From positions 2,038,714-2,102,713 of the forward strand of contig JAQFVV010012506.1 of assembly GCA_028023455.1 (NCBI GenBank): a DNA stretch of 64,000 nucleotides. Direction: 5' to 3'. How positions within the stretch are numbered: the stretch's first letter is position 1; each line of letters opens with the position of its first letter. Positions 51,120 to 63,720 of the stretch are shown here, in pieces. The DNA is from Epiperipatus broadwayi. Lineage: Eukaryota > Onychophora > Udeonychophora > Euonychophora > Peripatidae. A program made the position numbers and the translations under genes. The notes beneath the pieces were generated by a model, which saw nothing but the letters and a program-made list of their open reading frames with translations, did not search any database and had not been told where the DNA came from.

Positions 51120-51765
51120 AAATTATAAAGGATTTGAACCCAGATTTTCAAACTTTCTTCAACTATCCATTCTACCTCATATAACATGACCACACACATA
51201 TGAAAAAGATAAGGTCTTCAATATTAGTATTTTGTGCTGCACATATATAATCATTGCTTGGTTTATATTAAGATAGCAAATCATCAAACTTTAATGGAAA
51301 AGTATTAATCTACTCCATTGTTCAACTTTTCAATCATCCATACCATTGAAAATCTGAAGATAGAATACTCAAATTCTTTGTTGATGTATGAGATGTCAGA
51401 ATGACTTAAAGTCAACATGAGCATGACAATAATATTGGCATCAACAAGGGATTTGTGTGTTCCATCTTGAGATTTTCAATGGTATGGATGATTGAAGAGT
51501 TGAAAGATGGAATAGATTAAAATCTTTCCATTAAAGTTTGAAGATTTGCTATCTTAATATAAACCAAGCACTGATTATAAATATGTTAGGGAAATGATGA
51601 TCTGAACCAACTGATGGGTACTGGTTCTCCATAAAATACATATATTGGATATCATTTATCTTTTCATATGTGTAGGGTCATGTTTATCAATTATACGAGA
51701 TAAAGAGGATAGCTGAAGGAATTTTAAAAGTCTATATTCAAATCCTTTATAATTACACCTAAACT
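51120..51765. repeat. Inverted pair of family B units (B4)
   Basis: The left arm (minus, about 51120-51395) and right arm (plus, about 51460-51765) face each other around a centre that resembles the spacer at 25871-25996. The right hammerhead (51598-51655) reads GAACCAA, CTGATGG, then a weakened stem II, AAAA and TTGGATATC, so it is degraded. In the left arm about 36 bases holding stem I and CUGAUGA are deleted and CAGCACAAAAT remains. On minus 51125-51195 the left arm keeps TGAGGTAGAATGGATAG and CTGGGTTCAAATCC, a good box A/box B pair. Confidence 0.65.
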
Positions 51766-51769
51766 CCAA

Positions 51770-52800
51770 GAACATAAATTAAACCTGTATTCAATCAAAT
51801 AAAAATTTAGATACTTTTATGATAAAAGCTATATTTCTTTTCTATGCTCTTTCTCTCATTCACTCAACTTTTTTTTTAATTACTGCCTATAGCTAGTTAG
51901 GTTAGTAAAGAATCTTCTCATCAGGAGATTTGGATAACTCTCAACATCAGAAATGATAATAAAATTGTATGTTCATGCAAATAAGTTTTTTTTCTTTGAT
52001 CATACACATACATTCGTTTTAATCCTAATTTTTTATATTTTTTTGTATGCAAGTATGCTAAGAATGCAAAATATCTTGACACTAATAAAATGATAACAGA
52101 GCCATTCTAGCAGACTGAAAAATTTTTATTATCATATTACATAAATGCTAGTCAATACTGAGTTATACTGAAGCAAAATTCAGGTCAGAATTTTTACTTG
52201 GCAAATGCTTGTACATTTATGTAGCCATATGTAAGAATCTTTTACTCATTACAAATCTGAAAAACTAGAGTTTTGTCAAATTTATTTTAGATTAGTATAC
52301 CTGAGAACTACTAATTAAAATGGATACAGATATGCATAATATCAATAATGGTAATAATGCATGAGGCAGTAATGCTGATATTGGTTAATATTTCAACTTT
52401 TTTTTAAATGTAGGCACATGGATTGTACAGTTTTTGTTCAGTGTGGACTCTTCAAAATCCAGAAATGGGTCGACATGTATAATTAAGGAGTTGTTCATAT
52501 TTAAAATGATGTATAGATGCTTTTATTAAACTTGGCTTGCAGAGTAAGAAAGTTTAGCACTAAGCTTTTTATCAATGGTAGTTCATTAGATAAAAAAAAC
52601 AATATTTATATACTACTGGATTTATTGTTAGAACTTTTATTTATTTATTTATTCATTTATTATTTTTGCAAAGAAAGTTTATTATTTACTAAAATAACTT
52701 CTTTAAAAGCAAACTAAATAAATTTCTAATATCTATTCCACATGTCCTTATTTGTCTAGTTGTTTTTGTAATGTGATTATTCAGATAATAAAGAAATATG
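51770..52800. other. AT-rich DNA without recognised features
   Basis: No similarity recognised. Confidence 0.45.
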
Positions 52801-52807
52801 ATTAAAA

Positions 52808-53036
52808 CAGACAAAACTCAAGCTTGTGCATAAAATCCCCATCTAGTGCCTACTCATCCAATATCCCCAGACTAGTTTCTGGCTTGTGGCCTTCATCAGT
52901 AAGGAGCCTTGGATCTGAGAGCACTGCATATAGATCTTAGGATCTAATGCAACCCTCCAGCAACCATCTTTTATCTCCATTTAACTACAAAACTACGAGT
53001 CTTAAACTAAAAACACATTGTTTTAAATTCAAGCCC
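52808..53036 (-). repeat. Family C unit with intact hammerhead, minus (C3)
   Basis: The minus-strand hammerhead at 52856-52914 reads ATCCAAGG, CTCCTTA, CTGATGA, AGGCCACAAGCCA, GAAAC, TAGTC, TGGGGATATTGGAT. All fixed core bases are present; inner stem I has two G-U pairs. It forms an inverted pair with the unit that follows, meeting at about 53037. Confidence 0.75.
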
Positions 53037-53037
53037 A

Positions 53038-53465
53038 TCAGCTGCCTAATAGGATATTGGTGGCTATGGTTATTAAAGAACCAAAGACACCAAAATGTAT
53101 GGGAACAGAACTGGGTTCAGACCCATATAACTATATAAGTTGATGGGCTTGAATTTAAAACATTAAGGTGTTTTCAGTTTAAGACTCATAGTTTTGTAGT
53201 TAAATGGAGATAAAAGGTGGTTGCTGGAGGGTTGCATTATATCCTAAGATCCAAGGCTCCTCACTGATGAAGACCACAAGCCAGAAACTAGTCTGGGGAT
53301 ATTGGATGAGTAGGCACTAGATGGGGATTTTATGCACAAGCCTTCTGGCATCCATTGATTACTCTAGCTTGCTGTGTGTGGCATACATATAGGAGTTTTG
53401 CCTGTTTTAACAACAGTTATACACAAGCATAAGAGATGGTGGTCATGTGATGTTTATTGGCATAA
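53038..53465 (+). repeat. Family C unit with hammerhead (C4)
   Basis: The hammerhead at 53249-53307 has ATCCAA/TTGGAT and TCCTCA/TGGGGA in stem I, CTGATGA, GAAA, ACTAGT and C17. Stem II has GAC against GCC, one mismatch. Start (gcctaatagg) and end (gatgtttattggc) match the unit at 31977-32455. An RTE fragment lies just downstream on the same strand. Confidence 0.75.
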
Positions 53466-53559
53466 AATATATGAAATGATAATTGAAATATATCACCCAG
53501 GATAATAATTATGTTGGATTTTATCTTTGATTTTAAGATCACTATGATTGAGTTATCAG

Positions 53560-54970
53560 CTTGACTTTTTGAAGGTAAAATAAAAATGTGCACAAATATT
53601 TACAATCAAGAGCAATGATGGTCTTTATCTTATGATAGCTGTAAAGTAATCAATTAAGATAGTTGGAAGTCAAAAGCAGCAGTGAGGAGAATTACTTGAT
53701 TGTGAACTTAGGCTAATATTTGATAATGACTTTTTATTTATATATCTATTGGTGTAGATCTCTTTCAAGTAAGTGAGAATTATATAAATGAGAAAAAAAC
53801 TGACTAATATAAATCTTTAACAGACTTTGGAAGTTAGAAGAAAAAGATAATTTATGTGAGAAATGGACATGCACTTTATTATAAAAGTATAAATATAGTA
53901 AACATAAATGAAATGGGATTTATTATAAAGAAAAAATGAAAGAATAACATAGCAATGATTGTTGGAAAATATTAAATGCAAATAATTTGGTTTATATCTC
54001 AATAAGTTCTGATTGTAATGAAGAAGTAAACATTTTTAGCAAACCTTTAATATTAAGCAGGATTTTAATGCTAGAACTGAAAAGTGATTAAAAATGAAAT
54101 ATCAAGGTTAAATTTAAGTATGGAAACAAAAGGACATAAATAGATTTTTTTTTCTGAATATTTCACAAATTCTATTTATTATGAATCTTTTTTTTTTTTT
54201 AAGTTTTAAAGGGAAGTGGATATAGAGCATCCAAATGTAAATACAACAAAGTTTTATTATGTTTTGATTAACAAAAAAGATTCAATGTAAGAAGTGATCA
54301 TCATTATTGAGATGTAAGATATGTGTAGAGATAAACCCAGAAAGTTGAAAGCTATCTTTAACCCCAAAAATATTACAATAATATTAACAGACTTCAAAGA
54401 TGAGTCAGATGTGAATAATATTAATGAAAATATAATTGATACACTACTGAAAACTTCTGTTCAAAGAATGGTATCAAAAAGCACCATCTCTTTGGTAAAT
54501 TTTTATCATGAAACAAGGCAATTATTTTAGGAAATAAAGAAAATGAAAAATTTTAAGATGAAATTTAATCATGATATAAGTAAAGTAACTGAAATAGCAA
54601 GAGAAGCTGCAAAGGGGAAGTTGTTTCTAATAATATAGTATTAAAAAAAGAATTCTCCAAAGAACTGACAAAAAAAATTGCTTTAAAATTATGACATTTT
54701 TGAAATTTCAAATATTTTAACTGGTGTAATAAAACATCTAATTGAATCTATAAATGAAAGAAAATAAACAAATAAACAAACAGAGAATATTTAAAAATCT
54801 AAATGTTAAAGACATATCCATTAGTTGGAAGAAAGCATTGCTATTTAAAAAAAGACAAAAAAAGATATATTAGAAATTATAAACTTATCTGTGTTTTAAC
54901 AATTGTATATAAGATTTTTACTAAGGGCATTGAAAATTATCTCAGAAAGTAGTTGGTTTGGTCTAAAAGT
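53560..54970 (+). pseudogene. RTE-type LINE fragment (5' region to start of RT)
   Basis: The 5' part (53560-53720) resembles 57220-57400 upstream of another RTE copy. Endonuclease remnants follow, then a readable linker from 54321 (MCRDKPRKLKAIFNPKN .. NINENIIDTLLKTSVQRMVS) and a decayed ISWKKALLFKK-type block near 54820. The last recognisable piece is KIFTKGIENYLRK-like sequence at about 54910-54955, the start of reverse transcriptase. It ends at a CT/CA/TA microsatellite. Many stops and frameshifts. Confidence 0.65.
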
Positions 54971-54971
54971 A

Positions 54972-55018
54972 TTCTCTCTCTCACACACACACACACACAT
55001 ACACACATATATATATAA
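54972..55018 (+). repeat. (CT)n(CA)n(TA)n compound microsatellite
   Basis: Short CT, CA and TA dinucleotide blocks in a row, at the point where RTE similarity stops. Confidence 0.95.
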
Positions 55019-55884
55019 TTTTATATTTCTGAATGGTAACTTAATGAGATATAAATCTATATTGTGGCATTTGATATTGTTTCATCATATTATTAATAAA
55101 TTTTCCATTTTATCTGTCATAAATCACTTCAGTATTACTTTACTATTTTTTATTTACAAAAAATCTCACTTCATCTGTGTCTTCAATATTTTTGTCTGTA
55201 TATTAAGTCTATGTTCACTTTTTTATTCAATTATCTTTCCAACTTTTTCCTAACTTCACAGAGCATGACCATGTACTATTTAATACTGAATATATCTCCC
55301 AATTTTTGCAATCTTTCTTGACTTGAAAGTGATCTACAAATCCTAAGCAGCAAAATAAAATCTCATTATTGAGAGTCAGCTTAGATTTATAACTATAAAT
55401 ACTCAATTACTACCTTGACTGAGGGCTTTGTACCTTCTATAATATGGGAAGCATTTGAAATGATTAAAAATGTAAAAATGGAAAGAATGTTTACATATAC
55501 ATGCATATATTTATACAACCTCCAAAAAATCCAAAGGATGTTTCAGTTAAAAACTATTAGTCTTTTACAAAGAACATGGTGATTTTCAGTTTAAAACCTC
55601 AAAATTTAAATTGCAATAAATCAACAAGATTTTGATGTATGCTGAACTACTATTCCATGTTCATTTATTACATGATTATTGAATGGTAAACATAAAGAAC
55701 ATATGTTAACATGCAAATAAGTATATGAAATGAACATTAGAATTTTGCTTTGCTCAAGACTTCAGAAGTTTCCAAATCTCCTTTCAATTAATAGTAGGAT
55801 TTGTTGTGTATATAGACATGTTAAATTATATATCTTTTCAAAATAAAATCCAAAAGCCTTATAAATTTAAAATCAAACTGTTTT

Positions 55885-56010
55885 TTTAAGGCAAGTGGGA
55901 CGCTATTTAGCATCACTGGTGGATAGGAAAGCATTTAATGGGGATTATGATGCACAACCCTCTAACGTCTCTTGTTTACTAAAGCTTACACTAGGTGATA
56001 CTATTGTATC
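55885..56010 (+). repeat. Diverged family C-like terminus
   Basis: ggataggaaagcatttaatg, then gggattatgatgcacaaccctc and tagtatcacc-type sequence (here as ggtgatactattgtatctg) line up with the end of family C units (ggatgagtaggcactagatg, gggattttatgcacaagcc). The hammerhead core is not recognisable. Confidence 0.45.
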
Positions 56011-57219
56011 TGTGTTAAATAAAATATAAATATTTGTCTTTTGTAATGTGTCACTATTTTATTTTCTCAAAAGATTTTTTATTATTTTTAGTGAAATCAA
56101 AATTTAAAATGTTCAATAATTAATATTTTTTTGTGTTGTTTATTTTTAAAAAAAATATTGCTTAACCTTTATTTCTGTCTCTTTTATAAAAATCAATAAT
56201 AATTGATTTATCATATAGTTCTGAATAAATAATTAAAAATAGTTATTTTTAATAACTTAACACGTTTGGGGAAATGAATAAATAGACTATGCGTTCATAT
56301 TTCAATATATCAAACTGATAATAATCAAAATTAGAATGCTAAGAAAAGGAAATGGATTCATGAAAACAGAATCCTGTTTATATCTAAGGAATAATAATAA
56401 TTTAGATAGTTACCGAATTTTAATACTCTTTTAATCTTTCATAAGTTATGAATTTTAATTGGAAGTTTTTTTTTTCCTGTGGTGAATGGATTCTACTGGT
56501 AAGATTTGATTTTTAATTTTATGTAAATTGTCTTTTTAATTTTTTGATTAGGATTAATTAATTTTTTTCTTGTTATAAATAAAAAGGCAATGCTTTATTT
56601 TGAACACAATATATTATTTAAAATCATTTAGTTCTATAGCTTTGTAATTTAGTAAAGGAAACTATACATTTCCTCTAACTTCTAAATATTAATAAGTTAT
56701 TAGGTTAACTCATTTTTCTGTTAATAGTTTTATTTATGGAAAAGACTTGTGCATATTAATTAAAATTGAAAAATAAGTAATTTATTTTTATGGATAGATA
56801 TAAAATATAAACGAATTTTCTTAAAATGTCATTTAATGTATTAAAGCTTTTTGAAAATTTTATGTATACATATAATATTTCTGATGGTATGTACAGTTAA
56901 TTATTTGCCTAAATTATTATTATGTAAGCAGAATCGAGTTTGCTCTTTAACTAAAAGAAGACCCATTGATTTATCTTTTAGACTTTAAAGGAAGTGAGCA
57001 AAGCAAATTCTTAATTCCTACTTTATACTTTCTTGTCATTGCAGCTGATATTACTGTATGATTATTTATATAAAAACAAACATAGATGGTTACTCACCAA
57101 TATTCACCAGTTTGTATGGTGGGTTTACTGACTTTTTGCCTTTGAGTTTAACATCATGAAACATCATGATCTTTTTTCACAATTGGCTGATAGCTCTTAA
57201 CTGAAATATTTGTTGGGTT

Positions 57220-59900
57220 TTATTGAAGGCAGAATAAATGTTTGTGTAAATATTAATATTTTAATAGGTATTTACAATCATGATTTAATTATGACTCTCA
57301 TTCTCAGAAGGAGGCTATGCCTGACAGAAAGAGTTAAAATGTGCTAAAATTTGCCTTCTTGTGGACTCAGGCTGTGCTTTGATGACAATCTTTATTTAGG
57401 CATTACAATATAGATCATTTTCAAGTAAATGGAGATTGCATGAATTGGAAAAAAACTGTCTAATATTAAATAAGATATTGTTGGACTTTGTGAAATTATA
57501 AGGCAAGATGAAGAGACAATTGATTTAAAAAAATGGACATATACTTCACTAACAAAGGCATAAATATTGAAAGAAAGTGGAATTTATTATGAACAAAGAG
57601 TGACAAATTTTGTGGAGATTGATAGTATATCGGACAGAGTGATGACATTTATTATTTAAATTAGTAGAAGATATCAAATTCAGATAAATTAAGTTAAGGT
57701 TCTAACAAATTCTTATTCTGATAAAGAAGTAGAGATTTTTGTATGGATTTACAAAATTCTTTTGATGAGATCAAGAAAATTTTAAAATTGTCATTGGAGA
57801 TTTTAATGTTAAAATTAGTAAGATTGCAAGATAAAAATTTTGTGGTTAAATTTAGTTATGATGATAGAAATGAGAAAAAAAACACAGCTTTTTAAAAATA
57901 TCATCAAAGCATTCATATGAAAGAAGAAATGTGAATATTTTAAATAGCAATCTATTATGAAATATTAAATATTTAGAGTTTTGTAAAGTGGTACAAAAAT
58001 ACATTTATAATTGTGAATTGGCAAGGAAATGTGTAAAAGAGAACAAATGCCTCAGAATAATAAAACACCATCTTGGTATTGAAAAGAAAGTTGTTTCAGC
58101 AACATAAAAAAGGATGAAACTATTATTAAAAGAAAGATAATATGAAATTTAGAAAAGTTCTATAATAAAATATGTAGTAATAAAGAAAAACCATAATAAA
58201 GTATTACCTTCAGTTATTACATTTGAATTGAACAGTAATTTAAATAAAGAAGTGAAGCATGACACTAAATCTATGAAGAATAGAGAAGTTCAGGAAATGA
58301 TGGTATTATTATTGATGTCTTAGTAAATGCAGAAAGGAGGATAGAAAAATTCTTAATATAGTTATATACAAAATATCTAAATGATAAAGATGCATCAGAT
58401 GACTGAAAGAATGCATTAGTGAATTTGACATTTAAAGTAATAAAAGAGTTTTAAAATTATAGATTTACCATCAATCATCAGTTCTATATGAAAGCTTTAG
58501 CAAACCAATTACAGCTCTACAGATAACTTTGGAATTCTAACTGACATAAAAAAGACTGGGTTTAAAAGTGGTTGCAACTGGGTGGATTATATTCAAATAT
58601 TTAGATAAGTTATAGAAAGGATAATAGCATGAAAGGATAAAACCTTCAACAGAAACACCTTTAAAATGCTTATGTGACAACCAATCAGATACAATAATGA
58701 CTGCATGTGGAACTCTTGATTCCAAAACACAGGCCAAAACTATGAGAAAAAGATGGCTTGTGTTCTGGAATTGAGAGTTCCATGTTCAGTCATTATTTAT
58801 CTGATTGGATGCCACATGAGCATTTTTAAGGCACTTCTGTTGAAGATTTTCACCTTTCACATTATTATTAGATCATCTGCTAGCACTTAATATATTTAGA
58901 AAGGATAAATAGATATAAATTGCCATTATGCATAAGATTATAAAAAGGCATTTGATTCTATAAGCATTTCCACACTGATTAAAGTTTTGAATCATCAAAA
59001 TATATACCCAGAACATTATCATATTCTGAAGAATATTTATGAAAATGCAACAATAGTAATTAAATTAAGAAGTGGAATGACAAAGTGATTCAATATTTCT
59101 AAATCTTTTTACAGCAGTTTTATTAATATTATTTTGGGGATTAAAATGGGAAGGCAAAAGAGTAAGAATAAATGGATATTATTAGTCATCTAGATTTCAC
59201 AAATGATATGATTGGTTTTATAAATAATTTGAAGAATTATCAGATGAAAGTAAGAAATAGGACTAAAATAATAAACTAACAATGGATTTTCTTTTAAAAA
59301 AAGTATTGATACTCATAAATTAGAAGAAGGTACCAAGTACAATATCTTGATTAGATTATTAATACATATGATAATGGATAAAATTAATCATAAAATTAAA
59401 GTTAGTTGGAGTGTTTTCACTAGAAATAGCTTAATATTAAAAATATGCCTGCATATTTGACAAAAAGGTTTTTAAATAGACGTTTTGCATGTTTTTACTT
59501 GTGGATCTGAAACATGGACCCTTAACAAAAAAGCAATTGATGGATTTTAAATCATTTAATGAGTATAAAAAAATGTATGTTAGGAGTAAAAAAAAGAAAT
59601 CAATAATAAAATATGTGAATGAATGAATTATCATCAAAAGACTTAATAGACTGGAATGAAGTTGGATTGAACATATTTTTAAAACAGATGATAAATGTAC
59701 AGTTAAAGCTTTCAATTGGATTGCAAGGTATTGTAATCGACCTAAAAAATAATTAAATGTGAGATGATGGGATGAAATTTAAAAGTTTGCTAGTGTGTTG
59801 TGGAGAAGGATAGAGCTTTGGAGAAACTGGATTAAATTGGAGAGGTCTTCATCCTATATATCGAGAAATCATAATTGAAATGATGACAGTAATGATAAAT
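57220..59900 (+). pseudogene. RTE/BovB-type LINE, near full length, dead
   Basis: A plus-strand copy related to the one at 34.4-37.1 kb. 57360-57560 holds the upstream region and the start of the endonuclease (DIVGLCEI-like, then ETIDLKKW). The RT region begins near 58490 (MKALANQLQLY). After an inserted inverted-repeat element (58631-58858) it resumes with KAFDSISIST-like sequence (about 58948), LKNIYENATIV (about 59028) and LSHLDFTNDMIGFINNLKNY. Here motif C FADD has become FTND (59196-59207). The C-terminal RPKK and WRR segments end at about 59850. The 3' end shows ATGATGACAGTAATGATAA. Stops and indels are frequent. Confidence 0.75.
58631..58858. mobile_element. Inverted-repeat (MITE-like) insertion in the RTE
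   Basis: The arms 58631-58736 and 58754-58858 are about 105 bp and well matched (gaaaggataaaaccttcaac against gttgaagattttcacctttc). They contain CCAATCAGAT and its complement, as does the element at 34.1 kb. It interrupts the RTE reverse transcriptase, so it is younger than that RTE. No clear target-site duplication or hammerhead core. Confidence 0.65.
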
Positions 59901-60277
59901 TATTATATTAAATATAGAAACTTATATGTGTGATGATTTGGATATTATGTGAGATGTAAAATAGTTTCTTAAATGGAGAAAAGTATATAGTCTTTTCAAA
60001 TTAGAAGATCATATACTTAAACATACTCTGAGTCTCTTTCTTTGAAAAAATGTTAACTCCTCCTTAATCTTTCTAATTTTTCTCACCTGCTACTGCCTTT
60101 TAATTTATTATTATCAAATTAATTTTTCAACATTAACATATTCTATTTTCCCCTTATTTTAATAAATACTATTTTTCTACCCTGTTTTACTTCTCACTTT
60201 TATGTTTTTTCTTTTCTGTTAAAATTTATTCTGATTCTCTTTCAGTTCAATGTAATATTCTTTTTTTTTCTAAAGTC

Positions 60278-60407
<130 letters not shown>

Positions 60408-60409
60408 AC

Positions 60410-62680
60410 CCTTACTTCTTGATATATAAAATAGTTTAAAATACAACTAGCTCAGTTACATTATTATGCTTCATTAAAATTTGCATATTTATCTTTAATA
60501 TACTTTTATATTATCATATCTTAATTAAATTTCCAACCAAACATAGTCTAAAACAATTAAATAAGTATTTATAAAATTATGAGACTGCGAAGTAAAGTTA
60601 CAAAGTAATAAGCAGATTTACACTGAGTCAATATCTCCTAAGATACTGTCTCAATGGCATAAGAATACTACCACTACCTTATCATTTTACCACTACATCT
60701 ATAGCATTCTTATGACTTTTAAATGAAATAATTATCTTTAATAATACTAAAATAATTCCTAACTTTTAACTTAAAATATAATTAAATAATCTCAGGTTCT
60801 TCTAAGCTGTTTTTAAAATAATAAATTATGTAAATAAGTATGATGTGGGATTTTATATCAAACTTAAATACACCTAACTTATTTTAATAATAATAATAAA
60901 TAATAATAATCTTAAAGTGTAATTTAATCTCATCTATTTATATTATATAATCAATCATTAAATGAATAAACAATCATATGTATATCTTTTATTTCATATG
61001 GTATCTTCATTTTAAAATAGATCAAAATCTTATACTTAATAATCTGTGGCAATAAACAATATTGTATTCTTATAATGTGCATTATAATCATCTTATGACC
61101 ATTGTAATATTTATGTTCATGTCAATCAATTCTTATAAAATAATGTTAAGCAAATATGGTATTCAATTCTAAGTAATAATAACAAATTCAATTTTGTGCA
61201 AATATTATGTTTATTTCAAATCATCTGATGTCAAAATGCTGTGGTGAAAAATAATGAAACTCGACACACTTTTAAAAACAAATTAACAAATTTATTTACA
61301 ATAACTTCAAATAAAATTTATTTACACTATTTACAGTTTTAGAACTTAAGAAAACAAATATAAACTGAATTAAGTAAGAAAATAATAATACAATCTGTTT
61401 ACACTGTTATTAAATCATGTACTTCATAAGTAATTATACATTCTTTCAAATGCCATATTATAATATTACAGTGTGTTTTTCAAAAAATTTAGATTTAATA
61501 AATAATAGTGTACTTTAATTACTACAAATAACAATATATGTCAAGACTATTTATGTAGCATGTGTAAACAATGAAGCTCTACTAATTAAATAGCTACATT
61601 AATTAAGTATTACCATTTATAATGTATTATCATATATTTACTTTATTATTAGCATTGCTTAATAGCTTTATAAAATTAATGTATCTTTGTAATGTAAAAC
61701 AAATAATTGACTGTAATTATACTTTACTTAATGTAATTCCTGTTATATGTTTTATCAAATATGCATTACATATCTGTACTGTTCAAATACTATTTTTAAA
61801 TCATTTATCAATTTCAAATTCATAAAGCATTACCTTAGATAAATTCTATGATTCTTTTCTATGTAAAAAAAAAAAATCATTACTTTACTTTATGTGTTAT
61901 TTTAATCCTTTCTAATAAATTTCTATTTCTAAAACATCTTCTAAACTTATCTAAAATTTCCAGGTAAACAAACATCAACTTTAAATAAAATATTCATTAT
62001 CTAAATTACCTATACTACATTGTCTATACTTAATAAACTTCAATCCAAATATAAGCTTCTACCCATAACGTAACTTAACTTATTTAATAAACAAAATATA
62101 AAAAAAATATAGACTTTTAAAATCCTTTTCTAAATTGCAAAAATAAAAATAATTATTAAGATAAATAATAAACATCATTTTAATGCTAAGCATAAATAAA
62201 ATATCAAAATTATTTACGAAAGAATCATATAATTATTTCTAAGCTTCTTACATAATGTTGTATCATGTTTATATTATAAATTAAAATTATGCATATTTTA
62301 ATAAAGTTCGTTGCCAATATAATGTATGTGTTTTCATAAAATATCTATCCATTCATTCTACAACAACATAATATTCAGTTGATCTAAAGAAAAACATATT
62401 AAATTCATTAAAAATCATTATACAATATTTTTACCATAATAATAATAATGTCCAATCTGCTATCCAGCATTCTTCGGAATTTGCAGCTTCATAAAATAAA
62501 AATCATTCACATTTTCACTCATAAACATTCATTAGAATATTCCGTGTTATATTAATTATAAAAATAAATTTATGTAATTAATTATTATATTATTTTTAAG
62601 TTACTATTTAATAAATGTACCTAACCTACTTTTTAATAGTTTAATAATATTTTAAATTTTATGTTAAATAAATAAAATAA
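60410..62680. other. AT-rich DNA without recognised features
   Basis: No similarity recognised. Confidence 0.5.
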
Positions 62681-62689
62681 AAATTATAT

Positions 62690-63720
62690 TACGTATTCCA
62701 GCGATGACTTTTGTTCTACCATAAAAGTTCTAATAAATCCTATGTACAAAGTCAATAGAACACTATTTCCTGTTCCGTTGAATCACGTGTTTCTTGAAAG
62801 TTTATAATAAAATGATAACGTTTATTTTTTAAAAATAATAAGTTCCACAAGAAAACAAATAAAATTAAAAAAATAGTTTATAAGTTCTGGATCCAGTTCT
62901 TCATAGATTATTGTTTAAAAGTTATTATTTCTAAATTAATTTATAGTTTATAAATTATTTAAATTGAATTTTTTAATCAATTTGGCATGCTTGGCTTAGT
63001 TTGATTTGATTTGGACATCCATGTATTACTTGCGCATTTATAAATAACATATTCCGGTAAGAATTAATTTTTCCATCTATAACGTCCAGCGTTTTAGATT
63101 ACTACAATATAATACTCTTATTATATTACGATTTTAAATAATCATCTTTATAATCTATTTGCCTTTTCAAATCGTCAATATTTAATCTTTTAAGCACAAA
63201 GACTTAACAAGGCAAGTATTTATAAAACTTACTACTGTTTCTTATATCTTTACTTAAGATATTCTTTAATTCTATAATTTGTCAAAAATACTTTTTTTTA
63301 CAGAAGTATTTTTATTTCTTTAAAATATCTATTAATAACAGACAATAGTAATTTAACTTTAAAACTATTTATAGTCCAAAATACTACTTTTCTCCATCTT
63401 ATAGTTTTCTGTACTAATCCAGCGTCTGTTACTTTTCTAGCATAAAGTTTCTGATATATTTCTCCGATACGTGATGTTTCCATTGATTATTTGTACGTAA
63501 ATTGAGTTTCGATATTGAGAAGACTAATAGGGAATATTAAAATTACTACTGCATACTTATCATTTAAAAATTATAAAATTATATACAACAACACTCTTAT
63601 GATTTTACAACTGATTTTTAAGAGCGTTTATAAATTTACTTGGCTATTTTCTTAATAGCACAATCGACTTAGAAATTTCATTACAGAGAGCCCCCCTCAA
63701 CAATTGAATCCAGCTTATAT
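62690..63720. promoter_or_regulatory. CpG-richer zone, possible promoter
   Basis: CpG dinucleotides recur here (attacgtattccagcgatg, tgttccgttgaatcacgtgt, ataacgtccagcg, tccgatacgtgatg), unlike most of the window. An E-box (CACGTG) is at 62784-62789. A possible first exon on minus lies inside it. Role inferred only. Confidence 0.3.
63298..63483 (-). CDS. Possible first exon or small protein (unidentified)
   Basis: A 61-codon frame starts METSRIGEIYQKLYARKVTD, continues AGLVQKTIRWRKVVFWTINS and ends in a hydrophobic, AT-rich tail. The first 35 residues have a balanced composition, codons such as CGT, GGA and GCT, and no Ile/Asn/Lys noise signature. Possible donors (AAAGTAAC, AAAGTAGT) lie within, so the true exon may end earlier. 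I do not recognise the protein. Confidence 0.35.
   Translation of the reverse strand: METSRIGEIYQKLYARKVTDAGLVQKTIRWRKVVFWTINSFKVKLLLSVINRYFKEIKILL

Noticed and set aside
54903-55253. A 116-codon plus-strand frame containing His-Thr repeats
   Set aside because: Its start is the end of an RTE relic and its middle is the CT/CA/TA microsatellite; the rest is AT noise.
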